Shown here: one piece after another, positions 32,411-41,140 of the stretch
How positions within the stretch are numbered: the first letter of the stretch is position 1
Layout of the letters: every line of letters begins with the position of its first letter
Assembly: GCA_017306865.1 (NCBI GenBank)
Contig: JAFKHH010000012.1
Location: 186,001 to 250,000 of the forward strand
Length of the DNA stretch: 64,000 nt
Direction: 5' to 3'
Origin: Filimonas sp.
GTDB taxonomy: Bacteria; Bacteroidota; Bacteroidia; Chitinophagales; Chitinophagaceae
Translations under genes and position numbers: made by a program
The notes under the pieces: generated by a model
Told to the model about the DNA's origin: nothing
What the model saw: only the letters and a program-made list of their open reading frames with translations
Database searches by the model: none

Positions 32411-33982
32411 TTAATGCATAGCCATAGCCTCTGCCTTATGCGATTTTATCAGCTTATGAGTCTCCTTCTTGTCGCTCTTCTTAATTTCTACTTTTATCTT
32501 TTTTAGGTGGGCGTGTTTTAAAAAATCATTGATCACTTCTACTACATCCTTATCAATGTAGTCTGCAGTAGATGCATCGATAATTACAAACGAATTCTCA
32601 GGCACCTTTTCCAGTTTGTTTTTCAATACAGCCTTGTTCAGGAAAGAAACATCCTTGCGCAGGCGGAACAGGTACTTATTGTTATCATGTACAACAAACA
32701 AAGATGTCTTAAAGTTGCTGCGCATAACAAAAAATAATCCTACAACAATACCGATCAGGATACCGACAAGCAAATCCGTAAAAATGATCGCCACTATTGT
32801 TACAACAAAAGGAATGAACTGATCCAGTCCTTTCTTGTAAAATGCGGCAAACAAAGATGGTTTTGCCAGCTTATAACCGGTATAGATCAATACACCAGCC
32901 AGTGCTGATAGCGGTATCAGGTTAAGCAAGGTAGGAATAAATGAAACACTTAACAATAGCAACATACCATGCACAATTGTAGACAATTTGGACTTGGCGC
33001 CACTGTTTATGTTAACAGATGTTCGTACCACTACAGACGTTACCGGAAGACCGCCAAGCATACCGGACACAAGGTTACCCAGCCCTTGCGCCTTCAGCTC
33101 CCTGTTGGTTGGCGTTACGCGTTGTAGCGGGTCAAGATCGTCTCCCGCCTCAATATTCAGGAGGGTCTCAAGACTCGCTACTATCGCGATGGTAATAGCC
33201 GTTGTCCAAACAGCAGGTAAAGTCAGATATTGAATATCAGGAAACCTAAAAAAAGAAAAGAACTCGTTTACACTTGATGCTACTGGTATTGCTACCATTT
33301 GTTTTGATTGCAATGAGAGGCCCCAACTTGATGTAGCTACCTGGCTTAAGGCAATGCCCGCCAGTACCACAACCAATGGCGCAGGAATAAGCTGGAATAT
33401 TCTTCCTTTTTTGATCAATACTTTATCCCAAAGGATCTGTATCAGGATCGCGACGACACCGATGATAACAGCCAGCGGCGTTAACTTTCTAAAGGCGCTG
33501 GTTATTTCGCTGAAGGTGTTTTTCTGGTCAGGCTGCAGAAAAGCAGCATCACCTACAAAATCAGCATCGTAACCAACAAGGTGTGGTATCTGCTTAAGAA
33601 TAAGGATGATGCCTATTGCAGACAGCATGCCCTTAATAACGCTCGTAGGCACATAGTCTCCGAATATGCCGGCTTTAAAAAAGCCAAACAGGATCTGAAA
33701 CACCCCTGCAATGACTACGGCTAACAAAAAGGCTTCAAACGCCGGCATTTTGCCTAACGCGGTTACTACAATAGCTGTAAGGCCCGCAGCCGGGCCACTG
33801 ACGCTTAATTGTGAGCCGCTGGCAATACCAATGACGATGCCACCTACTATACCGGCTATAAGGCCGGAAAACAGTGGTGCGCCGGAGCCTAATGCAATGC
33901 CGAGACAAAGGGGCAAAGCCACAAGGAATACTACGATGGAGGCAGGGATATCTGATCCTGCATACCGGAAAAAACGTTTCAT
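32411..33982 (-). CDS. SulP family anion transporter, probably bicarbonate
   Basis: 523 residues with about 12 membrane helices and a C-terminal STAS domain (NSFVIIDASTADYIDKDVVEVINDFLKHA). SulP hallmarks: FFRYAGSDIPASIVVFLVAL near the N-terminus and GLGNLVSGMLGGLPVTSVVVRTSVNINSG-A-KS in the centre. SulP proteins carry sulfate, bicarbonate or other anions; the adjacent carbonic anhydrase favours bicarbonate (inference). Probably a two-gene operon with can. Confidence 0.9.
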   Translation of the reverse strand: MKRFFRYAGSDIPASIVVFLVALPLCLGIALGSGAPLFSGLIAGIVGGIVIGIASGSQLSVSGPAAGLTAIVVTALGKMPAFEAFLLAVVIAGVFQILFGFFKAGIFGDYVPTSVIKGMLSAIGIILILKQIPHLVGYDADFVGDAAFLQPDQKNTFSEITSAFRKLTPLAVIIGVVAILIQILWDKVLIKKGRIFQLIPAPLVVVLAGIALSQVATSSWGLSLQSKQMVAIPVASSVNEFFSFFRFPDIQYLTLPAVWTTAITIAIVASLETLLNIEAGDDLDPLQRVTPTNRELKAQGLGNLVSGMLGGLPVTSVVVRTSVNINSGAKSKLSTIVHGMLLLLSVSFIPTLLNLIPLSALAGVLIYTGYKLAKPSLFAAFYKKGLDQFIPFVVTIVAIIFTDLLVGILIGIVVGLFFVMRSNFKTSLFVVHDNNKYLFRLRKDVSFLNKAVLKNKLEKVPENSFVIIDASTADYIDKDVVEVINDFLKHAHLKKIKVEIKKSDKKETHKLIKSHKAEAMAMH

Positions 33983-34282
33983 CTGTTGATTTTTGAATGG
34001 TTACTCACTATGCGCGATGCTGCGCACTATTTGGATAGCTGCAAGGACCAATTCAATTGTATCAAGCGTTTTATAAAGTTTCAATGATTCCAATCGTTTC
34101 AACGTTTCAATAAGATGAAACAATGAAACCGTAAAACATTTGAAACTGTTTGTGTGCGTGCTTATTCCATAGACATTCTAACAGAATGGGTAGTTCTGTA
34201 ACTGAGCTGCCAATGGTTGTATTATTTCATGTGCGCTTAATAACAACTGAATGCGGTATCCGCAGACATGTCAGAAGAGAGA
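33983..34282. other. Intergenic region with family D repeat
   Basis: Family D words (GTTTCAATGATTCCAATC, GTTTCAACGTTTCAATAAG, ATGAAACAATGAAACCG, TTGAAACTG) fill 34062-34152. Nothing else was recognised and no -7 box for the SulP gene was found. Confidence 0.5.
34062..34152 (+). repeat. Word-like intergenic repeat, family D, inverted arrangement
   Basis: About 90 bases made of GTTTCAA words followed by TGAAAC words in opposite orientation, able to form a long imperfect hairpin. Confidence 0.65.
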
Positions 34283-34585
34283 TTAGCCGATCGTATTCGG
34301 CGGAGGCGTATGTATCTCACCTACGTGTGAAGGTGGCAATACAGATGCAAAATGAAAATACTCCGATGCATCAGCCAGTGTAGTTGCTGATGTTGCAAAG
34401 CTTTCGAGGATAACATCTGTATAAGGAAAACTTTTTGCAGGGCATTTAGCAGAGTCAATAGAGTGTGGTAATTCTTCCTGCAATTGGTTGCTGGACAATA
34501 ACGAACCTATCTGCCTCAGGGGCAGCATCTGAATGCTTAACGTAAGTAAGCATACCAGGGCGATTATGTGTTTCAGCTTTTTCAA
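34283..34585 (-). CDS. Small exported protein, unknown function
   Basis: 100 residues starting at a TTG at 34585 (no ATG in reach; next Met is residue 20, inside the signal). Signal peptide MKKLKHIIALVCLLTLSIQML, then a short mature chain with two serine/threonine-rich patches and a C-terminal HTPPPN motif. A -7 box lies six bases upstream with AGGA just before the TTG. I am not able to name a family. Confidence 0.6.
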   Translation of the reverse strand: MKKLKHIIALVCLLTLSIQMLPLRQIGSLLSSNQLQEELPHSIDSAKCPAKSFPYTDVILESFATSATTLADASEYFHFASVLPPSHVGEIHTPPPNTIG

Positions 34586-34591
34586 TCCTTA

Positions 34592-34599
34592 CAAAAATA
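34592..34599 (-). promoter_or_regulatory. -7 box TATTTTTG next to a TTG start
   Basis: Minus-strand TATTTTTG, six bases (TAAGGA) before the TTG start codon at 34585. Confidence 0.45.
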
Positions 34600-34738
34600 A
34601 TGTCCGTCTTCAATAGTTAAAAATCCAATATCAAGTTTAACAGAAAAATGACGGGAAAAGATAATGGTTGCATTGTTACATGGTTAAATTGTTTAATGGA
34701 TTGTATACCAGCGTAATTGAACATACTGGCAAAAAGAA

Positions 34739-34776
34739 AGAGGATAGATATGTTATTTTAGACATATATATCCTCT
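34739..34776 (-). terminator. Terminator of fabG
   Basis: Arms AGAGGATA and TATCCTCT with inner pairing ATATGT / ACATAT; TTTCTTTTT follows on the minus strand. It lies 93 bases past the fabG stop, with family C repeats between. Confidence 0.65.
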
Positions 34777-34815
34777 GTTATCTTAATTCGCTGAAAGCTG
34801 GTTTGATTTTTTGAC

Positions 34816-34853
34816 ACTCGTACTTTGTACCTCGTACTTAGTACTTATCCTTT
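34816..34853 (+). repeat. Word-like intergenic repeat, family C
   Basis: CACTCGTACTTTGTACC, TCGTACTTAGTACTTATCC: GTAC/TCGTA words as at 9599-9632, adjacent to the fabG stop codon. Confidence 0.65.
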
Positions 34854-34868
34854 CCGCATCATACATGC

Positions 34869-35624
34869 CTAGATGTCCAATCCACCACAAGCACTAATTA
34901 CCTGGCCCGTGATATAAGAACCTAGTTCAGATGCAAGGAATAAGGTAGTATTTGCTATTTCCTCTGCTCTGCCGAAGCGGCCCAAAGGAATTTTTTTCAG
35001 GAAGTCTTCCGCGCCTGCACCTTCTTTCAGGTAGTGCGTCATATCCGTCTCTACAAAACCAGGGGCAATTGCATTGCAACGGATGTTGCGGCTGCCTAGT
35101 TCTTTCGCTACAGATTTAGTAAAGCCAATGATACCAGCTTTACTTGCTGCGTAGCTAGACTGGCCTGCATTACCGCTTACACCTACAATAGAGCTCATAT
35201 TGATAATGCTGCCTGCTTTTGCTTTCATCATTGGGCGAATTACCTGCTTCGTCATGTTAAACACGCTTTTCAGGTTTATATCCATCACCTCATCCCACTG
35301 GTCTGGCGTCAGGCGAAGCAACAGGTTGTCCTTGCTGATGCCTGCATTGTTTACACAAACGTCTACTGTGCCAAACTCTTTTACCACATCGTTTACAAAG
35401 CTCTCGCAAGCGGCAAAATCGCCTGCATTGCTTTTATATGCTTTAGCTTTTACGCCTAATGCTTTCAGTCTTTCTTCCAGCGCCGCAGCCTTTTCTGCAC
35501 TGCTGTCACTTACATAAGTAAATGCTACATGTGAGCCATGTTCTGCAAGTTTGATGGCAATTGCTTCGCCAATACCGCGGGCTGCGCCGGTAACTATTGA
35601 TACTTTTTGATCCAGTAGTTTCAT
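34869..35624 (-). CDS. fabG: 3-oxoacyl-[acyl-carrier-protein] reductase
   Basis: 251 residues from the ATG at 35624. Short-chain dehydrogenase: NADP-binding VTGAARGIGEAIA, NNAGISKDNLLLRL, catalytic Ser in NMSSIVGVSGNAGQSS, YAASKAG with Tyr and Lys, and IAPGFVETDMT. These match FabG of fatty acid elongation closely, including the NAGI-T/S pattern. It is alone here rather than in a fab cluster. A TACATTTG box lies 25 bases upstream. Confidence 0.92.
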   Translation of the reverse strand: MKLLDQKVSIVTGAARGIGEAIAIKLAEHGSHVAFTYVSDSSAEKAAALEERLKALGVKAKAYKSNAGDFAACESFVNDVVKEFGTVDVCVNNAGISKDNLLLRLTPDQWDEVMDINLKSVFNMTKQVIRPMMKAKAGSIINMSSIVGVSGNAGQSSYAASKAGIIGFTKSVAKELGSRNIRCNAIAPGFVETDMTHYLKEGAGAEDFLKKIPLGRFGRAEEIANTTLFLASELGSYITGQVISACGGLDI

Positions 35625-35649
35625 TGCTGTTTGTTTATGTAATAGTCGG

Positions 35650-35657
35650 CAAATGTA
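35650..35657 (-). promoter_or_regulatory. -7 box TACATTTG of fabG
   Basis: Minus-strand match to TAnnTTTG, 25 bases before the ATG. No TTG at the right distance; a family A-like repeat occupies the region. Confidence 0.5.
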
Positions 35658-35666
35658 TTGAAAATC

Positions 35667-35704
35667 GGCAATCGGGCGATGTGAATCGTCAATCGGGAAT
35701 TGTG
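35667..35704 (-). repeat. Word-like intergenic repeat, family A variant
   Basis: CGGCAATCGGGCGATGTGAA and TCGTCAATCGGGAATTGTGA. Words resemble those at 45530-45563 (GTGAACCGGGAATCGTCAA). Confidence 0.6.
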
Positions 35705-35780
35705 AAAGGAACAAGAAATTGCAGGCTCCTGGCTAAATATGATTAACGCTATATAAGTAAATATTGAAGCAAATGGTACG

Positions 35781-35812
35781 TATTCACGGCTCACGATTCA
35801 CGTCTCACGGTT
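35781..35812 (+). repeat. Word-like intergenic repeat, family A, overlapping a stop codon
   Basis: TATTCACGGCTCACGATTCA then CGTCTCACGG. The stop codon of the GH3-type gene (35805-35807) lies inside the last CTCACG word, as at 14080. Confidence 0.75.
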
Positions 35813-37316
35813 GAATCAGTTTCAATATCTCCTCCAAATACGTCCGTTCATTGCTCAGGCGTGGTACTTTATGCTGTCCGCCAAGTTTGCCCTTGCCTTT
35901 CAGCCATTGTGTGAAGATGCCCTTTTTCAAATTGTGAACAACAGGTAAGCGTAAAGCGATGCTTTTGTGCCGTTTAGCTTCGTAATCACTATTCACGGAC
36001 TGTAATGCTTTGTCCAGCTCAACTATGAATGTTTCCATCTGTTCCGGCTCTTTGTCAAACTCTATCAGCCATTCATGTGCGCCGTTGCCATTGTCGCTGA
36101 AATAAACAGGAGCGGCAGTATAATCATTTACTATAGCACCTGTTTTTTCGCAGGCTATTGCTATTGCGTGGTCTGTATTATCTACAATTACTTCTTCGCC
36201 AAAGGCATTGATAAAATGTTTCAGCCGCCCACTCACCTTTACCCGGAAAGGATATAGCGATGTGAACTTAACTGTGTCGCCTAAAAGATAACGCCACAAG
36301 CCTCCGTTTGTGGAAATAACGAGGGCATAATTTTTGCCAATTTCTACATCTCTCAGTCCGATGGTTTGCGGGTCTTTCTTGCCATACTCTTCCACCGGCA
36401 TAAACTCATAGAAAATACCATGTTGCAGATAGAGCAGCATACCTTCTTCTGCCGGGTTGTCCTGTGCCGCAAAGAAGCCCTCGCTGGCATTGTACATATC
36501 AAGGTAATTGATCTGCTCCCCGATCAGTTTTTCAAACTGTTCTCTGTATGGTGTGAAAGAAACGCCACCATGGATATATAATTCGAGATGCGGCCATACC
36601 TCTTTCAGCGTTGATTTGCCTGTAATTTCAAGAATGCGTTTTATTAAGATAAGCGTCCAGGTTGGTACGCCGGAGATGGATGTTACGTTTTCCTCTATGG
36701 TAGACTGTGCAAGCTGTTCTATTTTGGTTTCCCATTCGTCTAAGAGTGCAATGGATAACTCTGGTGTTTTCATCCATTGACCATAGAAAGGAGCGTTTTG
36801 TAGTAACACGGCACTCAGGTCGCCACAGTGCATTTCTTCATTCAGTTTGCTTATCTGGTGACTGCCGCCTATTACCAACCCCTTACCCGTAAGCAGGTCG
36901 CTGTCCGGGTTGAATGTATAATACATCGTCAGCACATCACGCGCGCCCTGGTAATGGCAATCTTCCAGGCTTTCTTCTGTAATAGGAATGAATTTGCTTT
37001 TATCGCTTGTGGTGCCGCTGCTTTTTGCAAACCAGAATACTGGTGTATTCCACAGTACATTTTGCTCACCGGCCATGATCCGTTCTATATAAGGTTTCAG
37101 ATCATTGTATTCATGGATGGGGACCGTTTGTTTAAACTTGCGGATGTTGTATAGCTCATTAAAGCCATACTGCCTGCCAAACTCCGTGTACTGTCCGTGT
37201 GTTACCAGGTCTTGCAGTACTTCACGCTGAGAAGCGATAGGGTCTGACACCCATTGCTCGATGCGCCAGGAGCGCAGGCGAGCCAATCGTGATATAGCAG
37301 GACTTAATAGTTTCAT
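35805..37316 (-). CDS. GH3-type acyl-adenylating/conjugating enzyme
   Basis: 503 residues, typical of bacterial GH3 proteins. ATP-binding loop SSGTTSDKSKF-IP, then DMYNASEGFFA (adenylate-forming core) and YRLG-like LLGDTVKFTSLYPFRVKVSGRLKHFINAFGEEV in the C-terminal hinge. Plant members join amino acids to jasmonate or auxin; the bacterial role is unknown. No pathway partner is next to it, so the substrate is open. Its last bases and stop codon lie in a word-like repeat. Confidence 0.88.
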   Translation of the reverse strand: MKLLSPAISRLARLRSWRIEQWVSDPIASQREVLQDLVTHGQYTEFGRQYGFNELYNIRKFKQTVPIHEYNDLKPYIERIMAGEQNVLWNTPVFWFAKSSGTTSDKSKFIPITEESLEDCHYQGARDVLTMYYTFNPDSDLLTGKGLVIGGSHQISKLNEEMHCGDLSAVLLQNAPFYGQWMKTPELSIALLDEWETKIEQLAQSTIEENVTSISGVPTWTLILIKRILEITGKSTLKEVWPHLELYIHGGVSFTPYREQFEKLIGEQINYLDMYNASEGFFAAQDNPAEEGMLLYLQHGIFYEFMPVEEYGKKDPQTIGLRDVEIGKNYALVISTNGGLWRYLLGDTVKFTSLYPFRVKVSGRLKHFINAFGEEVIVDNTDHAIAIACEKTGAIVNDYTAAPVYFSDNGNGAHEWLIEFDKEPEQMETFIVELDKALQSVNSDYEAKRHKSIALRLPVVHNLKKGIFTQWLKGKGKLGGQHKVPRLSNERTYLEEILKLIQP

Positions 37317-37412
37317 GCCAACATCAGCAAAATAATAAATGCGGCTGACTTTTGCCGCAATTAATTGGAAATGATGAAAGTTTCTTTTGAGAAGAAAATC
37401 ATCGGCACATGC

Positions 37413-38222
37413 TTAACTGATGCCAGTGATCTCATTTGTGTCAATCGCTTTATCAGGCTTATCTCTCTGGCCCATTTCAATGATCCAATCCTTACGTCTC
37501 AACTCAAAGTTGGTACCTAAGTATAACCTTCTCACCTGTTCGTTTTCTGCCAGTTCTTCTGCGGTTCCGTGCTTGAATATTTTACCTTCAATGAGTAAAT
37601 ATGCACGGTCACAAATAGAGAGCGTTTCGTTTACGTTGTGGTCAGTAATGAGAATACCGATGTTTTTATATTTCAGTTTTGCTACTACTGTTTGAATGTC
37701 TTCTACGGCAATCGGGTCTACACCAGCAAAAGGTTCGTCGAGTAAAATGAATTTCGGGTCTACTGCCAGCGCACGGGCTATTTCCGTTCTGCGGCGTTCG
37801 CCACCACTAAGACTGTCCCCGTTATTTTTACGAACATGGTGCAGGTTAAATTCTGTAAGTAAAGATTCCAGTTTGTCCTTGCGCTCCTGCTTGTTCAGTT
37901 TTGTCATTTCAAGCACCGCCATAATATTGTCCTCTACACTTAACTTGCGGAAAACAGACGCTTCCTGTGGCAAATAGCCAATACCCATTTGAGCACGTTT
38001 ATACATGGGCAGGTTAGTGATCTCTTCTTCATCCAGGTACACAGAACCTTCGTCTGGCTTGATCAGGCCAACCACCATATAGAAAGACGTGGTCTTGCCC
38101 GCACCATTTGGCCCAAGCAAACCTACTATTTCCCCCTGCTGCACATTTACAGACACATGGTTTACCACCGTTCTTCCTTTATAGCTCTTTACCAGGTCTT
38201 TTGTATGGATCGTAAGGTTCAT
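37413..38222 (-). CDS. lptB: LPS export ABC transporter ATPase LptB
   Basis: 269 residues. Cytoplasmic ATPase of the Lpt system moving lipopolysaccharide to the outer membrane. Walker [11 protein letters not shown] loop [15 protein letters not shown] signature [16 protein letters not shown], Walker [14 protein letters not shown] and H-loop [17 protein letters not shown]; the EASVFRKLS segment is characteristic of LptB. The Bacteroidota form has a C-terminal extension of about 25 residues ([19 protein letters not shown]). The lptF/G and lptC partners are elsewhere. Confidence 0.93.
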   Translation of the reverse strand: MNLTIHTKDLVKSYKGRTVVNHVSVNVQQGEIVGLLGPNGAGKTTSFYMVVGLIKPDEGSVYLDEEEITNLPMYKRAQMGIGYLPQEASVFRKLSVEDNIMAVLEMTKLNKQERKDKLESLLTEFNLHHVRKNNGDSLSGGERRRTEIARALAVDPKFILLDEPFAGVDPIAVEDIQTVVAKLKYKNIGILITDHNVNETLSICDRAYLLIEGKIFKHGTAEELAENEQVRRLYLGTNFELRRKDWIIEMGQRDKPDKAIDTNEITGIS

Positions 38223-38238
38223 TACCGGTTATTTCAGA

Positions 38239-38246
38239 CAAAAGTA
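38239..38246 (-). promoter_or_regulatory. -7 box TACTTTTG of lptB
   Basis: Minus-strand match 16 bases before the ATG; a TTG lies 24 bases further upstream, slightly beyond the usual spacing. Confidence 0.5.
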
Positions 38247-38280
38247 AGGTGATGAAAACCAAAAAAAGGCCAAAATTTGT

Positions 38281-38350
38281 GAATTGTCGGTAGTGAGTTG
38301 TGAGTTTTTGAGCTAGTACTTATATCTGACCATTCACAACTCACCATTTT
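38281..38350. repeat. Word-like intergenic repeat, family B, inverted arrangement
   Basis: GAATTGTCGGTAGTGAGTTG, TGAG words are followed 35 bases later by the opposite strand form CATTCACAACTCACCATTTT, between the divergent lptB and metF genes. Confidence 0.65.
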
Positions 38351-38355
38351 CTTCC

Positions 38356-38363
38356 TATGTTTG
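38356..38363 (+). promoter_or_regulatory. -7 box TATGTTTG of metF
   Basis: Exact TAnnTTTG match, giving a leader of about 80 bases. A small hairpin GCTTTcgtaagtAAAGC follows at 38374-38390; no known methionine riboswitch pattern was recognised. Confidence 0.5.
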
Positions 38364-38447
38364 CAAATAGCGCGCTTTCGTAAGTAAAGCATGTATAACA
38401 AGCCGCAGGTTGCGCTGACTGCACAACACAGAAACTGTTTATAACAA

Positions 38448-39401
38448 ATGAAAGTTACCGAGCACATTGCCCAGGCAAAAGACACCCTCATCTCTTTTGA
38501 GGTATTGCCGCCATTAAAAGGGAAAACGATTAATTCTATCTATGACCATCTTGACCCGTTAATGGAGTTCAAGCCATCCTGGATAAATGTTACCTACCAC
38601 CGCAGCGAAACAATGTTTAAGAAAAAGGCGGATGGGTCTTTTGAAAAAGTAGATGTGCGTAAACGTCCCGGCACAGTGGGTATATGCGCGGCTATTATGA
38701 ACCACTACCAGGTGGATGCTGTACCACATATAATCTGTGGCGGTTTTACCAAGCGTGAAACAGAAGATGCACTAATAGACCTGAACTTTTTGGGAATAGA
38801 CAATGCGCTATTACTTCGTGGGGACGCACCTAAGAATGAGTCTTCCTTCGAACCGGAAAAAGGTGGTAACCGCTCTGCATTGGACCTGATACAACAGGTG
38901 GTAAGGCTGAACAACGGCTTATACCTGGATGAGGAGATCCTCTCTGGCAGCAGAACAAACTTTTGTATTGGCGTTGCCGGTTATCCTGAAAAACACTTTG
39001 AAGCGCCAAATCTTGAAATAGACCTGCAACGCCTGAAAGAAAAGGTAGATGCGGGAGCAGAATATATAATGACACAGATGTTCTTCAATAACCAGAAGTA
39101 CTTCGAGTTTGTAGACCTGTGCCGTAAAAATGGAATTAATGTACCGATCATACCGGGACTGAAGCCATTGACGAATAAAAAGCAACTATCTATATTGCCG
39201 CGTGTGTTTCATGTGGACCTGCCTACAGAGTTATCTAATGATATTATGAAGTGCAAAACAGATGAAGAGTGTGAGCAGGTAGGTACAGAATGGCTGATAC
39301 AGCAAAGCCGTGAACTTAAAAAAGCAGGTGTGCCTGTGCTGCACTACTATACACTTGGTAAACCAAAGGTGATCAAGAATGTGGTAGAGAAGATTGCTTA
39401 A
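38448..39401 (+). CDS. metF: Methylenetetrahydrofolate reductase
   Basis: 317 residues. Reduces 5,10-methylene-THF to 5-methyl-THF for methionine synthesis. TIM-barrel MetF landmarks: SFEVLPP (catalytic Glu), PSWINVTYH, PHIICGGFTKRETEDAL, ALLLRGD, and GVAGYPEKH, TQMFFNN, PIIPGLKPLT for FAD and folate contacts. No fused domain. Strong bidirectional terminator follows, embedded in a larger inverted repeat. Confidence 0.96.
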   Translation: MKVTEHIAQAKDTLISFEVLPPLKGKTINSIYDHLDPLMEFKPSWINVTYHRSETMFKKKADGSFEKVDVRKRPGTVGICAAIMNHYQVDAVPHIICGGFTKRETEDALIDLNFLGIDNALLLRGDAPKNESSFEPEKGGNRSALDLIQQVVRLNNGLYLDEEILSGSRTNFCIGVAGYPEKHFEAPNLEIDLQRLKEKVDAGAEYIMTQMFFNNQKYFEFVDLCRKNGINVPIIPGLKPLTNKKQLSILPRVFHVDLPTELSNDIMKCKTDEECEQVGTEWLIQQSRELKKAGVPVLHYYTLGKPKVIKNVVEKIA

Positions 39402-39408
39402 TGGTTGC

Positions 39409-39504
39409 ATGGTTGAATTGATAAATTGTTAAAAAGAGCGGGCGAAGTTGAAAACTTCGCCCGCTCTTTTTATTTCGCTTTGATAAAACAATTTATCAAT
39501 TCAG
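39409..39504. repeat. Large nested inverted repeat around the metF terminator
   Basis: Outer arms TGAATTGATAAATTGTT (39414-39430) and AACAATTTATCAATTCA (39487-39503) are exact reverse complements and flank the terminator hairpin. The words (TTGCATGGTTGAATTG) resemble a tract at 34667-34697. Confidence 0.7.
39431..39471. terminator. Bidirectional terminator between metF and the TlpA-like gene
   Basis: Perfect 19-bp stem AAAAAGAGCGGGCGAAGTT with a GAA loop and T-rich tail, between converging genes. Confidence 0.92.
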
Positions 39505-39520
39505 CCATACAACAATGTAT

Positions 39521-41020
39521 CTACTTACTCGCCTGTGCCTTCAGTTTTGCCTGCATCACTTCATCAAACTGCTCCAGCGTCAGCTTTTTGGCAATAATGT
39601 GTTTGTCCTTATCCAGCAGGTACATGGTAGGTGTCTGGAATACATCATACAACTGGCGGAAGTTTGCACGTCCTGCAGCATTGTCCGCGTCACGTTGTTT
39701 TTTCAGCTCGTACACATGCGTCCAGCCCTTTAGTTTACTGTCGATGATAAACTTCTTCCACGGCTCCATAATGTGTTCATCTGCGTTTACATTCACCGCG
39801 TAGATCTTAACCCCCATTTTTTTCCATTTTGCTTCAAAAATGGAATCAATTCTAGGCACCTCTTCTTTACAATGTCCACATGTATGGTCCCAGAAAAGCA
39901 CAAATGTAAATGGAGCGTTCAGGCCATATAATGGAACGGCCTTGCCGGAAGTATCTACCAGGTCCATTGGTGCTGCCGCCTCGCCTATCTGGTTTGCCAT
40001 CAGGCTATAAGCACGGTTAAAAATGAATTCTTTTTGTTTCGCGCTCAACCAGGTCGTATCACCCTTAGAAAAATAATTATTGAAGAGGAAAACGAACACT
40101 TTATCCTGGCCCATAATCTCAGGGTTGATATACTTGTCTGTGAATTTGCCCAGCATGTATTTAAACATGTCTTTGCCTGTTCTTGCAGATAAGAGTATAT
40201 AATTTACCTCCTGTATTACGGAGTCCGGTTCTGGTGATACATAATATTTAAAGTACTCATCTACCTTAGGCTCGAAAAAAGGTGTTCTCAATAGCCTGTC
40301 ATCTTCAAATGATACATCATCCCAATAATGCTCCTTTACAAAACGGTATGGGTAAGTAGAGTCCAGCTTGCCATTCGGCAATTTGGGCATAGCCGGCACC
40401 TCAGGACGTTTCATAGCTTGTAGCAAAAAAGTAAGCAGGCTTTCCGGGTGTTGTTTTATCACATTTTCCCTGTAATCCGTCAATTCCTTATTGCCGGCAA
40501 TGATCTCATCCCTGATCCTGGTAGAGTCTGCCGTTGTTTTAGCCTCTTTGTATTGTGACTGTAATGCGTTCAACTGCGGCCCCTTTGTAGACAGGTATTT
40601 TGTGTATTGCTGAAAAAGGTCGTTGTCGGCAGAACCGGTAATGCTTGCGGTTTCAAGATGTAGCGTATCTGCTTTTATAGAAAAACGCTGTGGCTTATCC
40701 ATCAGGAATTCTGTGAGGATGCTATGTTTCGGGGAAACCAGGAAGTAAATGCCTTCTGTTAGTTTTGCTTTCCCTTTGAACACGCCTGTACTATTGTTAT
40801 CCAGCCATGCTGAGTCAACCAGGTTTTTGAATTTCCCGTAATAACAACCGATATAAACCCAGCAGTTTTTTAACGGGGCCACGGTAACCGGTAAATTGTA
40901 ACCTCCGTTCGCACTGTTGGTGGTGGCTGGTTTAGTGGTTGTTTTGGGTTTAGCTGACTGGCTAAAAGCACTAAAAATGCTGAGGGTGCTTGCCAGGGAC
41001 AAAGTAATTATTCTACGCAT
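39521..41020 (-). CDS. Exported TlpA-like thiol-disulfide protein with DUF5106-type region
   Basis: 499 residues. Signal peptide MRRIITLSLASTLSIFSAFSQ. An N-terminal beta-rich DUF4369-like part (residues about 45-150), a helical middle resembling DUF5106, and a C-terminal thioredoxin domain (about 360-490) with the redox motif CGHC in WDHTCGHCKEEVP and cis-Pro region VFQTPTMYLLDKD. Probably a periplasmic reductase/oxidase of protein thiols; many such proteins occur in Bacteroidota with unknown clients. Confidence 0.85.
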   Translation of the reverse strand: MRRIITLSLASTLSIFSAFSQSAKPKTTTKPATTNSANGGYNLPVTVAPLKNCWVYIGCYYGKFKNLVDSAWLDNNSTGVFKGKAKLTEGIYFLVSPKHSILTEFLMDKPQRFSIKADTLHLETASITGSADNDLFQQYTKYLSTKGPQLNALQSQYKEAKTTADSTRIRDEIIAGNKELTDYRENVIKQHPESLLTFLLQAMKRPEVPAMPKLPNGKLDSTYPYRFVKEHYWDDVSFEDDRLLRTPFFEPKVDEYFKYYVSPEPDSVIQEVNYILLSARTGKDMFKYMLGKFTDKYINPEIMGQDKVFVFLFNNYFSKGDTTWLSAKQKEFIFNRAYSLMANQIGEAAAPMDLVDTSGKAVPLYGLNAPFTFVLFWDHTCGHCKEEVPRIDSIFEAKWKKMGVKIYAVNVNADEHIMEPWKKFIIDSKLKGWTHVYELKKQRDADNAAGRANFRQLYDVFQTPTMYLLDKDKHIIAKKLTLEQFDEVMQAKLKAQASK

Positions 41021-41140
41021 CTGCTTAAATGAATTGATATGTAAATTTATCTAAATTGACTTATTCGACTGTTAAAGAGCACTAAATAACAGAAAAACCT
41101 TTTTTACAACAGTTTATCAAGTAGCTGTTGTTTGCAATCT

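Noticed and set aside
34150-34383. Plus-strand frame of 77 codons
   Set aside because: It overlaps a better-supported minus-strand gene with a signal peptide, and part of it comes from a family D repeat.
38364-38447. SAM riboswitch upstream of metF
   Set aside because: The leader is about 80 nt with one small hairpin, but I could not match the core of SAM-I, SAM-II or related riboswitches.
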